Shown: positions 20,431 to 31,655, numbered from the stretch's first letter. The stretch: 64,000 nucleotides of DNA from Beta vulgaris subsp. vulgaris (GCF_026745355.1 NC_079202.1:25317623-25381622), one strand, 5' to 3'. Numbers and translations are program-made. Notes: generated by a model from the sequence alone, not told the origin.

Positions 20431-23275
20431 GGTATGCCGCCTGCAAGAGCTGTTGAGTTTACCATAGACTTAGTTCCTGGAACTGCACCTATATCTAAGG
20501 CACCTTATAGAATGGCACCTCCTGAGATGAGTGAGGTTAAGACGCAATTGCAAGAACTTTTGGATAAGGGTTATATCAGACCTAGTGCATCGCCTTGGGG
20601 AGCTCCTGTTTTGTTCGTGAAGAAAAAGGATGGGAGTATGAGATTATGTATAGACTATAGGGAGTTGAACAATGTTACCATCAAAAACAAGTACCCTTTG
20701 CCTAGAATAGATGACCTATTCGATCAACTGAAGGAGCGAGTGTGATCTCGAAGATTGACTTACGTTCAGGATATCATCAATTGAGGGTAGCTGATAAGGA
20801 TGTACCTAAGACTGCCTTTAGAACGCGTTATGGTCACTACGAGTTCACTGTAATGCCTTTGGGTTAACCAATGCTCCTGCTATATTTATGGATTTGATGA
20901 ATAGGATCTTTCATGAGTTTTTGGATAAGTTCGTAGTGGTTTTCATTGATGACATTTTGATATATTCGAGGAATGAAACCGAGCATGATGAACATTTAGG
21001 ATTATTTTGGAGACTTTGAGAAAGAATCAACTATATGCCAAGTTCTCTAAGTGTGAGTTCGTTTGGAGAAAGTAGCATTCTTGGTCATTTTGTGTCTAAG
21101 GAAGGAGTCTCAGTAGATCCTGCAAATCAAGCTGTGAGTGAGTGGCCAACTCCAAAGAGTGTGTCTGACATTAGGAGTTTCTTGGGTTTAGCTGGCTATT
21201 ATAGGAGATTTGCGAGATTTCTCGAAGATAGCAAGACCTATGACTAATTTGATGAAAAAGGAGTCCAAGTTTGAGTGGAATGAGAAGTGTGAGGAAGCTT
21301 TTCAGATCTTGAAGGATCGTTTAACCACTGCACCTGTTTTAACCCTACCTGATGGTAATGAGGGATTTGAGGTCTATAGTGATGCTTCGAAAAATGGTTT
21401 GGGTTGTGTGTTGCAACAAAATGGTAAGGTAATACTATGCGTCGCGTCAATTGAAACCTTATAGGCTAATTACCCTACCCATGATCTAGAGTTAGCTACC
21501 ATAGTGTTTGCCTTGAAAATTTGGAGACATTATCTTTATGGAGCAACTTGCAAGATATTTACAGACCATAAGAGTTTGAAGTACATTTTCACCCAAAAAG
21601 ACCTGAATATGAGGCAAAGAAGATGGCTAGAGTTGATTAAGGATTATGATCTAGATATCCAGTATCATGAGGGGAAAGCCAATGTGGTGGCTGACGCCTT
21701 GAGTAGGAAATCGAGTCATAGCTTGAGTGCTTTGATAGTCCCTGAGGAGTTGTGTAGAGATATGTAAAGGTTGAACCTAGAAATTCTAAATCCTGGGGAA
21801 AGTGAGGCTAGACTTAGTAATCTTTCTTTGGGAGTGTCAGTTTTCGATGAGATTATTGAGGGTCAAGTCGGGGATGAGCATCTAGACAAGATTAAGGAGA
21901 AAATGAAGCAAGGTAAGGAAGTAGACTTCAAGATTCATGATGATGGGAGTCTAAGGTTTAAAGGGAGATGGCGTGTACCACAGAAGTGCAATGACCTTAA
22001 GAGACGTCTTATGGATGGGGCATAATACTCGTATCTGTGCACCCTGGGGGTGACAAGTTGTATAAGGATCTTAAGGTGATATATTGGTGGCCGAACATGA
22101 AGCGAGAAGTAGCTGAGTATGTATCTAAGTGTCTAACCTGTCAGAAAGTGAAGATAGACCATAAGAGACCCATGGGGAAAGTTCAACCGTTAGAGGTTCC
22201 TAGATGGAAGTGGGATTCGATTTCTATGGACTTTGTGACTGCCTTACCCAAGTCGAGGAGTGGGAATGATACCATTGGGGTTATTGTGGATAGACTGACC
22301 AAGTCCATCGTGTTCATACCTATTAAGGAGACATGGAAGAAGAAGCAACTCGCGACAACCTATATCAAGCATGTAGTGAGGTTGCACGGAGTTCCAAAGG
22401 ACATTATCTCGGATCGTGACTCTAGATTTCTATCTAAGTTTTGGGAAAAGGTCCAATCAAACATTGGGACAACATTAAAGATGAGTACCACCTTTCACCC
22501 TGCGACCTATGGTCAGACTGAGAGGACTAACCAAACTATGGAGGATATGTTGCGAGCTTGTGCTATAGATTTTCAAGGAAGTTGGGAGGACCAATTAGAT
22601 TTGATTGAGTTCTCTTACAATAATAGTTACCATGCGAGTATCAAGATGGCACCTTTTGAGGCGTTATATGGACGGAAGTGTAGAAGTCCCATTTGCTGGA
22701 ATGACTCTAGTGAGAATATAGTTTTGGGGACGGAATTCATTGAGGAGACCGTCAAGAACGTTAGATTGATTCAGGCTCGAATTCAAGCTGCGCAAGATAG
22801 GCAGAAGAGTTATGCAGACTTAAAACGGCGCGAGACAGTTCGCTGTAGGTGATAAAGTATTCCTGAAAGTATCGCCCACCAAAGGCGTTATGAGATTTGG
22901 GAAAAAGGGCAAGCTGAGTGCTAAATATGTAGGCCCATATGAGATTTTGGAGCGCATTGGAAAGTAGCTTATAGATTGGCATTGCCAATGGAGTTTGAAA
23001 AGATGCATGATGTGTTTCATATATCCCAACTTAAGCGCTATATCCCTGACAAGCGTCATGTGTTAGAACCTGAAAGAGTTCAGATAGATAGTAGCCTCAC
23101 TTATGAGGAAAGACCTGTCAAGATTCTCGACAGGAAAGTGCGTAGTACGCGTAACAAGGATGTTCATATTGTCAAAGTTCTTTGGTCTAACCACGAGTCA
23201 GAAGAGGCAACGGGGAAGCCGAAGAGGATATGAAGAAAAAGTATCCAGACCTATTCCTTGAGGTGAGTTACGAGG
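20431..23275 (+). pseudogene. chromovirus pol pseudogene (RT, RNase H, integrase)
   Basis: The readable order is: RT (20434-21030; [35 protein letters not shown], the catalytic FIDDILIYS near 20943, frameshifts near 20745 and 20863), connection and RNase H (21110-21767; [43 protein letters not shown], stop at 21462), and integrase (21771-23235; zinc finger with YVSKCLTCQKVK, core with SMDFVTALP, ISDRDSRF and TERTNQTMEDML supplying D, D and E). The tail has VFHISQLKRYIPD and a chromodomain-like KILDRKVR...EEAT end, frame-broken near 23215. At least six breaks make it non-functional, although the RT and integrase catalytic residues themselves are still present. Confidence 0.93.
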
Positions 23276-23577
23276 GCGTAACTCGTTTTCTTTAAGGGGG
23301 GTAGAATGCGATAAATTTCGCGCTTTTGTGTATTTTTATGAGATTTTCATGCATATGTATGCCTATGTTGGGCAATTTGCACAGGTTAAGTGCAAAAGAA
23401 GTAGAGTCTCCGCATAAGAAAAGTGTTCATAAGTAACACAAGTGTTTTAAAAATGGGAAAGTGCACGAGATGCACTACCCTTCTTCAAAGATTTTCGAAA
23501 TGATGAGTTCAAACTTTCGAAAGCACGAGGGTTTTGTGTTAAGTTTCGGGACGAAACTTCTTTTAAGGGGGGTAGAC
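23276..23577 (+). other. chromovirus 3' UTR with two polypurine tracts
   Basis: A first typical end-of-element block (CGAGGGCGTAACTCG then TTTAAGGGGGGTAGAATG) lies at 23267-23311, right behind pol. About 250 bp later a second block (TTTCGGGACGAAAC then TTTTAAGGGGGGTAGAC) lies at 23543-23577, and the 3' LTR follows it. A chromovirus normally has one such block. The 250 bp between starts TGCGATAAATTTCGCGC and could be the LTR head of a different element. Confidence 0.75.
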
Positions 23578-26288
23578 TGTAATCCCCCACATTTTTAAAG
23601 GATTTTCATAAATATATTAAGTTATTTATGTAGTTATATTTAAATCCAAATGAGTTTGGAAATGGTTTGACTTTTAAAAAGGGTTGACTATTTTTTTAAA
23701 AGTCAACTAAAACTTCTTTTAAGGGGGGTAGACTGTAATCCCCCACATTTTTAAAGGATTTTCATAAATATATTAAGTTATTTATGTAGTTATATTTAAA
23801 TCCAAATGAGTTTGGAAATGGTTTGACTTTTAAAAAGGGTTGACTATTTTTTTAAAAGTCAACTAAAAATATTTTGCATGACTTAGTAAAATTGAAAATG
23901 TTTTAATTAAGCATGTCTTAATAAAAGCTTTAAGCATTAAAAATATTTATTTAAAAAGAAGTTTAATGGAATCGAAACTCCTAAAAGGATAAAAAGGAAA
24001 AGAGTCCTATTGATGATTAAAGTCCTAAGTTGATCATCTTTTTAGTCATCAAATAAATTTTAAATCTTATCTCTTTTCCTAAATTCTAATCTTATCTCTT
24101 TTCCTAAACCAAAAAGGATTAGTCTTTTTGTAAATATCCTAAAACTCAATTATTTTATCCAACCCAATTATTTTCTTCAAAAATCACGTCCTTCATACTT
24201 CTCCCTCACTCGACATTTTCTCTCTCCTCTTTCCACGTGACTTTTCTTTTTCCTCTCTTCACTCGTTTTTTTCTTTCACCCGAATCTGATTGGCCAGATT
24301 TCTCATAGTTCCGTTAATTTTTAGCCAAAACTTCCTTCTTGAAAGTTGTAGATCTCGAAAAGTTATTGAAGTTAGCCTCAAGAATCACTCAATTCCGATT
24401 CTTATTCTATTAGTTATGGCCTCTGCAAGTTTTGCAATTCTGCTGCCATATTTCAGTCGCGGATTCGGTATATTACTCTTTTTCTTCCTTTTTCTTTTGA
24501 TTCTTTTCCTCGTTTTCTTATATATTGACTTCATATATTTATATATTGAATATTAATATTTTCGATTTGTTATTATTTTTAGATTGAAGTTTTAATCATT
24601 AAAGCATGGATTTTTGGAGTTTTAATTACTATAAAACCATAGTAGCATATTAGATACTATGAGATTGATTTAGATTATGATTTTAAACATGTTTATATAC
24701 GTTTAAAGAAGGTTTTATGAATTTGAAAGTTGCTGGAATTTTAGAAAGAGTTTTATTAATGGAATTTTAAGATTTTTAATTACTAGTATGGTAGTACTAT
24801 GCTAGGAATTAAAAGTTATTGAAGTTTTGATATTAAAATAAGCTTTTGAATATTTAAAGGGGATTTTAAATATTTTAAAGTTGCTGTATTTTTAATTAAG
24901 AGTATTGATTTTAGTTTATATTAATTTTAGGCGGAGAATCTTTCGTAGGAGACTTTTAACGTTTTAAAAGTGGCCTACAGGCTAGTATATAAAGGTACGT
25001 ACATAGTCTACGTGCTATATGGTTAGAAACATGCTTTAGGGATGTTTTTATTTTTGTAGCATCATGTATAGGACCTTGTTGTTCATATATATGATTTACT
25101 GAAATTGCTTTACATGTTACTTGCTTGTGTGCTACATGTAAACTAAGAATATGTATGAGTAAGATTGTTTGTATGGAAGTTTGATGCAAGCAGATAAGTT
25201 TAGCTTTGGTATTAATTCGTGAGTGAATTAATGTAAGTAAATTGGAATCATGTGTTACATAGATTCTTTGAGACTATTTATTTATCTTATAAGAACCGTG
25301 GATCTTATTTGGTAATTTTGAGTTATACCTATATAAAGGTACAGTTTACTGTTGGCTAGGTTCAACAGACAAGTTAGCAAAGAATAAAAGAAGTTAAAAG
25401 CGTCCTGAATGATAAGTTGTGAACTTGTTAATTCTAAGATAAAAAGGAGTTTTGTGATCTTATGTGATTATTAGTTATATATGTTGTGTGCTTGGTTGGT
25501 GTCAACACAAGTATAAAATGAATGCAACGTAAAGTGGAACGAGATAGGTTATAGACTTTAGACTGGTGCATGTCTAGAGTTGGACACTAAGGGTTGGGAT
25601 ACATAGTCCGCCGTGATATGTATTTTCCTAGGATTGGATTGATCACCTTTCCTTTTTAGCTCAAAGGTTCCTCGATATCGCAGGTCAATTGGAATATGTG
25701 GTAGCTCCCATATCTCCTACTTCAGTATAGACAACTCGTCCCATAACTATTCCATTTAAAAGAAGAAATAAAAGTTTAGAGTCTAGTTCAGTAAGAGTCA
25801 TCTGCAGTTTGTTATATGCTTATTATTATTTATGTTGTAGTATCATGTTTAGGATTATTTATGCCTGATATGTAGTACTCAGCTTTGCTGATTACGTGCG
25901 TGTTTGTGTGTGTGATCATGGCTTTGCCTATTGATCCTGTGGTGATCCTTCGGGGGAGCAGAGTCAAGAAAGCATTGACATTACAGGTTCGAAGATGCAT
26001 ACCATGGGGGAATCTGGAATGGAGAGGCTTTTGTGACATTAGTAGTATTTAAGTTGTTTCTAGGAATTTATATTTTTAGACTTTAGCTTTAAGTTGGTGT
26101 GTTTCAGTTCAAACATTGTTTGGTTCTTATTTCATAAGTTTAATAAAGTTGATTTTGTTTTAATAAGTTTTCCGCTGCAAAATTCTGAGTAAGCCGAAAC
26201 GTTATCACACGGGCGATAATGCCTGGGTAATTCTCTAGATTTGTTATAAAAGTATTTTCTAGAAAGAGAGAATTATCGGGGTGTTACA
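23578..26288 (+). repeat. 3' LTR of the chromovirus
   Basis: The 2711-bp LTR runs from TGTAATCCCCC to GTGTTACA and is followed by the TSD GAAGG. It carries the same head duplication as the 5' LTR (copies at 23578 and 23734). About 30 differences from the 5' LTR were seen by eye, many of them single-base indels clustered at the positions matching 16750-17400. It lacks the Pack-CACTA and so supplies the empty site (ACCATAGTAGCATATT near 24637). Confidence 0.92.
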
Positions 26289-26740
26289 GAAGGTGATGAT
26301 GAAAATAACTACGGAGATAATAGTGACATTGAGGATGAAGAGTTTGGTGATGATCGATTAGGTGAGATGTTGGAAGGGGACTTTGACCATTTCAATGAGC
26401 GGCCACAAGTGTTTGACACTTTGTCTGAACCTGCTGGGAAACCCCTTTATCTAGGGTGTACAAAATACACTCAATTGATTGGGGTTGTAACCCTTTTCAA
26501 CATAAAAGCGAAACATAATTTGACTAATGTAGGCTTCACAGAACTATTAGAAGCTTTACAAGATATGTTTCCTGAGGGTAGTTTACTACCAAATCCACCT
26601 ACTATACGAAAAAATTAATATGTCGTTTGGGTTTAGAATTTCAGTGGATTGATGCATGTCCGAATGATTTCTTGTTGTGTTGAAATGAGTATGCAGACCT
26701 TTATGAATGCCCGAGGTATGTAAGTCCCAAGATATGTGTG
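26289..26740 (+). pseudogene. TNP2-type CACTA transposase, continuation
   Basis: The reading resumes after the chromovirus with an acidic stretch, then FNERPQVFDTLSEPAGKPLY, LGCTKYTQLIGVV, TELLEALQDMFPEG and PNPPTIRK. After a small frameshift it reads LGLEFQWIDACPNDFLL (26631-26680). The IDACPND block is a hallmark of En/Spm TNP2 transposases. A stop replaces the tryptophan expected after LL-C. The catalytic core downstream is absent, so the gene is truncated at about 26740 in addition to being split. Confidence 0.85.
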
Positions 26741-26744
26741 TTCT

Positions 26745-26990
26745 TTTTTGCACTCTCAACCGCCTTTTCTTGCTTTTTCAGCAAAAAAAAAAAACACATT
26801 AAGTGCGTAACATAAAATTTAAATTACTAATACCAAGTTAATTAGATTATAAACTTACTATAGCCTCTTCTGACATCATAGATTCTTTGAAGGTAAGCCA
26901 ATCCTCCATCTTGCTATGCTTGTATACATCTAGCGTAGTATCACCTTGCTTCTCTTGCTTTGATCTAACTTTGGTCATTTGATCCAACTA
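26745..26990 (-). pseudogene. fragment of second CACTA gene (Ptta/En/Spm type)
   Basis: On the minus strand, text around 26985-26870 reads VRSKQEKQGDTTLDVYKHSK and EDWLTFKESMMSEEA. This resembles the C-terminal block of the plant Ptta/En/Spm accessory protein, which is normally encoded downstream of TNP2. A 12-bp A run (26783-26794) interrupts it. The call is tentative because only about 40 residues can be read. Confidence 0.45.
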
Positions 26991-27671
26991 GATACCAATG
27001 TGCCCTTAAAATCGGCCAAATGACCAAATAGGTATAAAAAAATACACCCTTTGACCATTTGGGTATAAAAATTAGCACCGACGACATTTGGGTATATAAG
27101 TTGCTCTACGACGACAAATACCCCTAAAAATTGATCGGTGCGAAATCGTGACTCTCACGCGCTTTATTTAATTTTATAAAGTATTGTGTAATACACTAGA
27201 ACCTTCTCACATTCCCACTCATTCACTCGTTTTTATTTTGGGCAGCCATTCACCTCTCTTCCTCTTCCCTTTCATCTCTACCAAAATATAAATTCCTCCT
27301 AAATGGAAAATTTCATGGGGATACAACAGAGCAAATACGAAGCAAAGTAAAATTAAGAAGTTGAAAAGTTACAAAAATACAAAGTTTTGTACAGGTATGT
27401 TTTTCATTTGCTTTGTTCTACTGATTTAATAATTGTTAGTGGGCAAAGTAGACATTAAAGAATTGATTTAGGTTTTGTCTTTATTTGTTGATATTGAAAA
27501 CAAGAGTTTACAGTTCTTGTTTTATTATGATTTAAAGTGTTATTTTTTGACCAAATTAAGATTTAAAGTTAGGGTTTCAATAAATTTGACTAAATATTAT
27601 AATCTTTGAGTGTTTAAGGAAAAGGAAAACAAAACTGTTAATTTTTTCTTATTCTGGTTTATTGAACAGCA
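26991..27671 (+). other. upstream region of the acidic ORF
   Basis: At 27000-27110 two related lines of text (CATTTGGGTATA and variants) repeat three times. A pyrimidine-rich leader follows (27210-27300). A plausible 5'-UTR intron runs from CAGGTATGTTT (27391) to ATTGAACAG (27669), just before the ATG at 27673. This layout fits a promoter, a leader exon and an intron. The repeats at the start resemble the ends of MULE-type elements, but no inverted partner was found. Confidence 0.4.
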
Positions 27672-28244
27672 ATGATGACGATGGTTGGGGATGATGTACC
27701 CATAAACCATACACAACAATCCACAATTTGCACTGACTTATTGGCTACACAACTATCAACGACCTCAAATTTGGAAATTACTAAACAACACATCACAGCC
27801 CCCAAAGAACCTCTAAACTGTAATAGTGAACCTAATCATGAGAAAGATGGCTATATTGAGAGTAATGAGGAAACAAGTGAGGATGATGACAGTGGGGAAG
27901 ATGAGACTTACAAGATGGATCCTAGGGAACTATTTCATTGTGACTATGATGATGTAGTTGAACAAGTTGGTGGAAAGAAGAAGCAACTTAGGTCAAAGAC
28001 TAATGAGGTTGATGTTGATCTGGTTAATGGTGACGATGACGGTGGATTATCTGAGAATTCTGTCCAGCTTGATGATATCGTGCAGGAAGAGCTAGAGTAC
28101 GATGTCGATGAGTTGATGAGCTTTAGAAGAACGAATTTGGGTTTAAGGAAAGAGCAAAAGGAAAGAGTTGGTCCTATGTCTGACTGTCTAAAGGCGTATA
28201 GAAAGACCGATTCAAATACCATACTTGGATCGTCACGGACCTGA
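27672..28244 (+). CDS. unrecognised acidic protein, likely transposon-derived
   Basis: A 190-residue ORF whose ATG lies directly after a good splice acceptor. It is rich in Asp, Glu, Ser and Asn, with an acidic block EDDDSGEDE at about residues 70-78 and several short acidic clusters. A basic patch GGKKKQLRSK (about 104-113) and a final R/K-rich part with LGLRKEQKERVG are visible. No domain was recognised. Acidic N-terminal regions of this style precede the DNA-binding domain in MuDR-type transposases, so it may be the first exon of a MULE gene cut by the CACTA end at 28360. A possible acceptor (ATCTGCAG at 28316-28323) follows. It could also be part of the surrounding CACTA element. Confidence 0.4.
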   Translation: MMTMVGDDVPINHTQQSTICTDLLATQLSTTSNLEITKQHITAPKEPLNCNSEPNHEKDGYIESNEETSEDDDSGEDETYKMDPRELFHCDYDDVVEQVGGKKKQLRSKTNEVDVDLVNGDDDGGLSENSVQLDDIVQEELEYDVDELMSFRRTNLGLRKEQKERVGPMSDCLKAYRKTDSNTILGSSRT

Positions 28245-28359
28245 TAGAACAAACAATTAGAAATTCAAACATTAAATTATAAGCATGGTATATTGTAACT
28301 ATCTTACAATCAATTATCTGCAGGTCTCCCCGACTCATCAAACTCTAAGTACATATATA

Positions 28360-29673
28360 TACTAGTAGAATAATTGTTTATTGTTGCGGTGATATTGCTG
28401 CGGTTGTACCCATATGCAGCAATATATTACGTAAAAAGAAAAGGAAAAATATAAAATAACCATATTGCTGCAGTTTCGGCCGAAAACCGCAGCAATATGG
28501 TTTCAACGAATTTTGTTTTGAAATTTTTTGACTATTTGACCAAATATATTGCTGCAATTTCCTGACAAGAACCATAACAATATATTAAAATAATATTAAA
28601 AAATTATTATATGAATCTATCGTTGCGATTCCTACAAAAAACCGCAGCAATAGGTTTTAAAATTAATAATGAAATAAAATAGTCCATTTAGGGTTTCACA
28701 CACTCCTCTTCAGTTTCACTCTTCCTCTCTCTTCTCCTCTCTTCCAGATTCACGTTCTCTTCCTCTCTCTCTTCTCCTCTCTTCCAGATTCACGCTCTTC
28801 CTCTCTTCCTCTCTCTCCTCCTCTCATCAATTTCACGCACCCTCTCACTCTCTCTCCTTCTCTCTTCCTCTAACCCCTCATCCTCTCGTGTAGCTTCTTT
28901 GTTGGTCGTCAATCGCTCGCCAGATTCAACTTTTGTTCGTTGCAACATCGCTCGCCAGATTCGTTCATCGCATCGTTTGAATTCGTTCATTGCATCATTG
29001 TTGCTGAAGATGTTTTCCAGAAACAACAGCGTTGCTTGCCAGATGCTTTCTAGAAGACGAATTTTCCATCGTTGTTGAAGATGCTTTCCAGAAACAACGG
29101 CGTCGCTCGTCATCGCCTTAGGTCTCTCGTCGTCGGCGACGTTTAATTTGAATTCGTTGTATTTTTCAGATGTAGTGATGGTTATTTTCCAGATCTAGTG
29201 ATGTTGTATTTTTTATGGATTTTTTTTTTATTTTTTAGAATGAATATAATGTTGGGTTTTTTTATTTTTAGTCTCATTTTGTATAATTTTTTCTTTATAT
29301 ATCTTTCTTTTATATAAGCTGATTTTTTTTTTTGTAAGAGCATATCTAAAAGTTCTTTATCATTACTTTAAATATGTTGTGTTTTATTTTTTCAACATTG
29401 TTTTTTTCAAATTTGATGGCAAAGTGCAATTTTTTTTTACATGTACTAGTACCTATTGCTGCGGTTTTGACTAGGAACCGCAGCAATAGGTAGGTGTAAC
29501 ATATTGCTGCGGTTTTGGCTAGGAATTGCAGCCGTACGTTGGCATATTGCTGCGGTAAAAAATCGCAGCAATATGTATATTACCTATTGTTGCGTCCTTA
29601 ATTGCTGCGTGGTGAAAACCGCCGCCAATAGGCCACTTAATCACCGTAACAATAAGCAATTATTCTACTAGTG
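28360..29673 (+). mobile_element. short non-autonomous CACTA copy
   Basis: It begins TACTAGTAGAATAATTG (first C mutated to T) and ends at the same right terminus, CTACTAGTG at 29665-29673, flanked by ATA on both sides. The left 250 bp match the left end at 9717-9960 in order (GCTGCGGTT, AACCGCAGCAAT, ACGTAAAAAG, TTTTGAAATTTTTTGAC). A CT-rich leader (28680-28870), a short exon-like part with CGTCGC words, then a T-rich part (29210-29440) make up the interior. No transposase. Whether this right end also serves the larger element is unresolved. Confidence 0.65.
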
Positions 29674-29676
29674 ATA

Positions 29677-30714
29677 GCTGATGTGTGAACCATAATATGT
29701 AGTTGTCTAACGACGATCTAAGAAACAAAATAGGAAAACTAAATTAAAGAATGAAAAAATAAATTACATATTCAATATTCACAATAATCAAATAAGCGCG
29801 AACCTAAGAGGGGTGGCTGGCGTGGATCAGATGTCACCTCAATGCCAAGTAAAGCATTCCTATCAGCCTCTTGTTCCCATGTTTCCCACCAAGCATCTAA
29901 CACGTGTGTGGCACGGTCTTCAGCATGGTCACTATCCTCCCCTAGTCAGCCTCCTTTTCTGGGTTAAATGGTGCATCAGAATCCGATGAGTGATCGCTCG
30001 AATGTAGCATATATATAGAAATAACCAAAAGTGTTAACAAATTTAAAACAATATATATAAACATGTCTCAACATATTATTGTTAACAAATGAATTGAATT
30101 TAGCGTCACAATCAACATGAGTTAAATACTCAATCTTCATCTTCTTCTTTTTACGGCCCCAACACAATAACCACCATACAACCACCACTGCCCTACCCCT
30201 TGACCGATACCGGAGCGCATCACCTGCGCCGCCACAGTACCGCCCAGTCCCACAACAACCACCTTCATCTTTTCCTTCACTCTATCTACTTCCACCCAGC
30301 TATTTCTTTTGCTCTCACTCTTTTGTCTCCCCTCTTCACGGCTCCTACACCACAACACCACCACTTTGTTCACTGCACTGCTGCCCTTTGAGAAACCATC
30401 ATCCCTCGTCGACTTTGCTCCGTAGTGTAGCAACCCCAATTCTCTTCAAATGTGTTTATGAAATGAGTACACTATGAGATAATACATGTTTATCCAAATG
30501 ATTATTCTTGAGTTGCGGGATGATTATTATGATTTATTAATTCATAAATATTTTTATGTGTTTTATGAACTAATGAACTCTCATGAGCTATTGTTATGAA
30601 AACATGATATGAAATGATTTTGCTACCTTAGTTATTGTGGTAGATCTAAGATGAATTATTGATGATTGTCAACCTATGAATATTAAAAGTTATAAAACAT
30701 GATGAAGTAATAAA
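29677..30714. other. no assignable gene
   Basis: On the minus strand 29970-29800 has coding-like text (EDRATHVLDAWWETWEQEAD) with stops, not recognised; it may be a TE fragment. The stretch 30140-30440 is C-rich on the plus strand and frames there look accidental. The rest is AT-rich. Confidence 0.3.
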
Positions 30715-31096
30715 CACTTGAGGAAAAAAAGCAGAGGGCTACGCGGAAAGAGTTGCGGTTATCTGAAAAACGTAGCCCTTAATGTTAAGGGTTGCAGTTA
30801 GCCGAAAAATCGCAGTCCTTTATGATAAAGGGTTGCGGTTAGTCCAAAAACCGCAACTCTTTATGATAAAGGGTTGCGGTTTTTAGGCTAACCGCAACCC
30901 TTCGTGATTTTTTTAAAAAATTATTTTTGCATCTTTAATTCCCTCAGTAACACTTTCCACTGAACATTCTAACCCTCGCTCTCCCTCTCCTTCTTTCACT
31001 CCCAACCCTAATCCTTTTAAAATTTTCACTGATTCTTCTACCCTTGCCCTAATTCTTTCAAAACTTTCGACAATGATTGGCCTTGGGATTTGGATT
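30715..31096 (+). mobile_element. CACTA left-end fragment (AGGGTTGCGGTT family)
   Basis: It starts CACTTGAGGAAAAAAAGC, close to the end of the element at 33900. Four inverted modules follow, of the form AAGGGTTGCGGTT...AACCGCAACCCTT (30740-30905), and then a CT-rich leader (30945-31020). No right terminus was found, so it is a truncated end. Confidence 0.55.
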
Positions 31097-31380
31097 CACT
31101 ATTAATGATTTGCGTCAAACCTAGGACCATATGTCCGACACCACAGGTCTCGATTCAAATCATCGAGATATGATCTGCGTATGATGCAGATTTTGTGATA
31201 TATGTGTCGTATGTTCTGCATAGTCCGACGCAGATGATGCTGCTGGGACTAGGGCTAAAAGGGTCATTTGCGTCGCATAATGGTCTGTGTACGACGCGAA
31301 TCATCATTTTATATTAAAAAAAGTTAATCTGTGTCGGACGTTGAACACCATTCGACGCAAATGACTGTTTTTTATCAAAA
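31097..31380 (+). mobile_element. end fragment of the TTTGCGTC TIR family
   Basis: CACTATTAATGATTTGCGTC begins at 31097, and TCCGACGCAGA and TTTGCGTCGCA-type modules continue to 31375. The family is the one seen complete at 45382-46919. It follows directly on the previous fragment, so it may have inserted into it and lost its other end. Confidence 0.5.
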
Positions 31381-31655
31381 AAAAATTAAAATTTCATGAA
31401 ATTAAGGAAGGGTAATACGAATGATTTTCAATTTCTTATCATCCATTTCTTAGGTTGTAACAAATCTTAAAAGAACATTACATAAACATTAATTACAAAA
31501 AATACACCCAAACTAACTGCAAAAGATATTGAATGTTGACATTGTGTAGAAGTGGCGTTTTTACAAACACTAATTGAAAAAATACATAAATTACATAAAA
31601 TCAAAAAGATAATATCACAGAATTGGAAAACAAAACGACTCGGATCTTTAGATCG

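Larger units (their letters stand above)
11370..26288 (+). mobile_element. Ty3/gypsy chromovirus, full length but defective
   Basis: This is a complete element: 5' LTR (11370-17825, containing a Pack-CACTA), tRNA-Met PBS, A/T-rich leader, decayed leader ORF, gag, protease, RT, RNase H, integrase with chromodomain-type tail, polypurine tract and 3' LTR (23578-26288), flanked by GAAGG on both sides. The pol wording ([40 protein letters not shown]) points to the Tekay/Del branch. Without the 3755-bp CACTA insertion it is about 11.2 kb. Every coding domain has frameshifts or stops, while the LTRs remain about 99% alike by eye. Confidence 0.92.
9717..29673 (+). mobile_element. CACTA (En/Spm) element with nested insertions
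   Basis: The left end begins CACTAGTAGAATAATTGC and the right end at 29642-29673 is its inverted complement, with 31 of 32 terminal bases matching. Both sides are flanked by ATA (9714-9716 and 29674-29676), the 3-bp TSD expected of CACTA. Inside lie a TNP2-type transposase split by a chromovirus, a minus-strand fragment of the second CACTA gene, and an acidic ORF. A caveat is that a second left end of the same family occurs at 28360, also preceded by ATA. The right end could therefore belong to a short element 28360-29673, leaving the big element without its right terminus. ATA in AT-rich DNA is weak evidence either way. Confidence 0.55.

Noticed and set aside
30137..30439. 100-residue minus-strand frame rich in Gly and Val
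   Set aside because: No domain, shifted composition only reflects a C-rich plus strand, and an overlapping plus frame is equally long.
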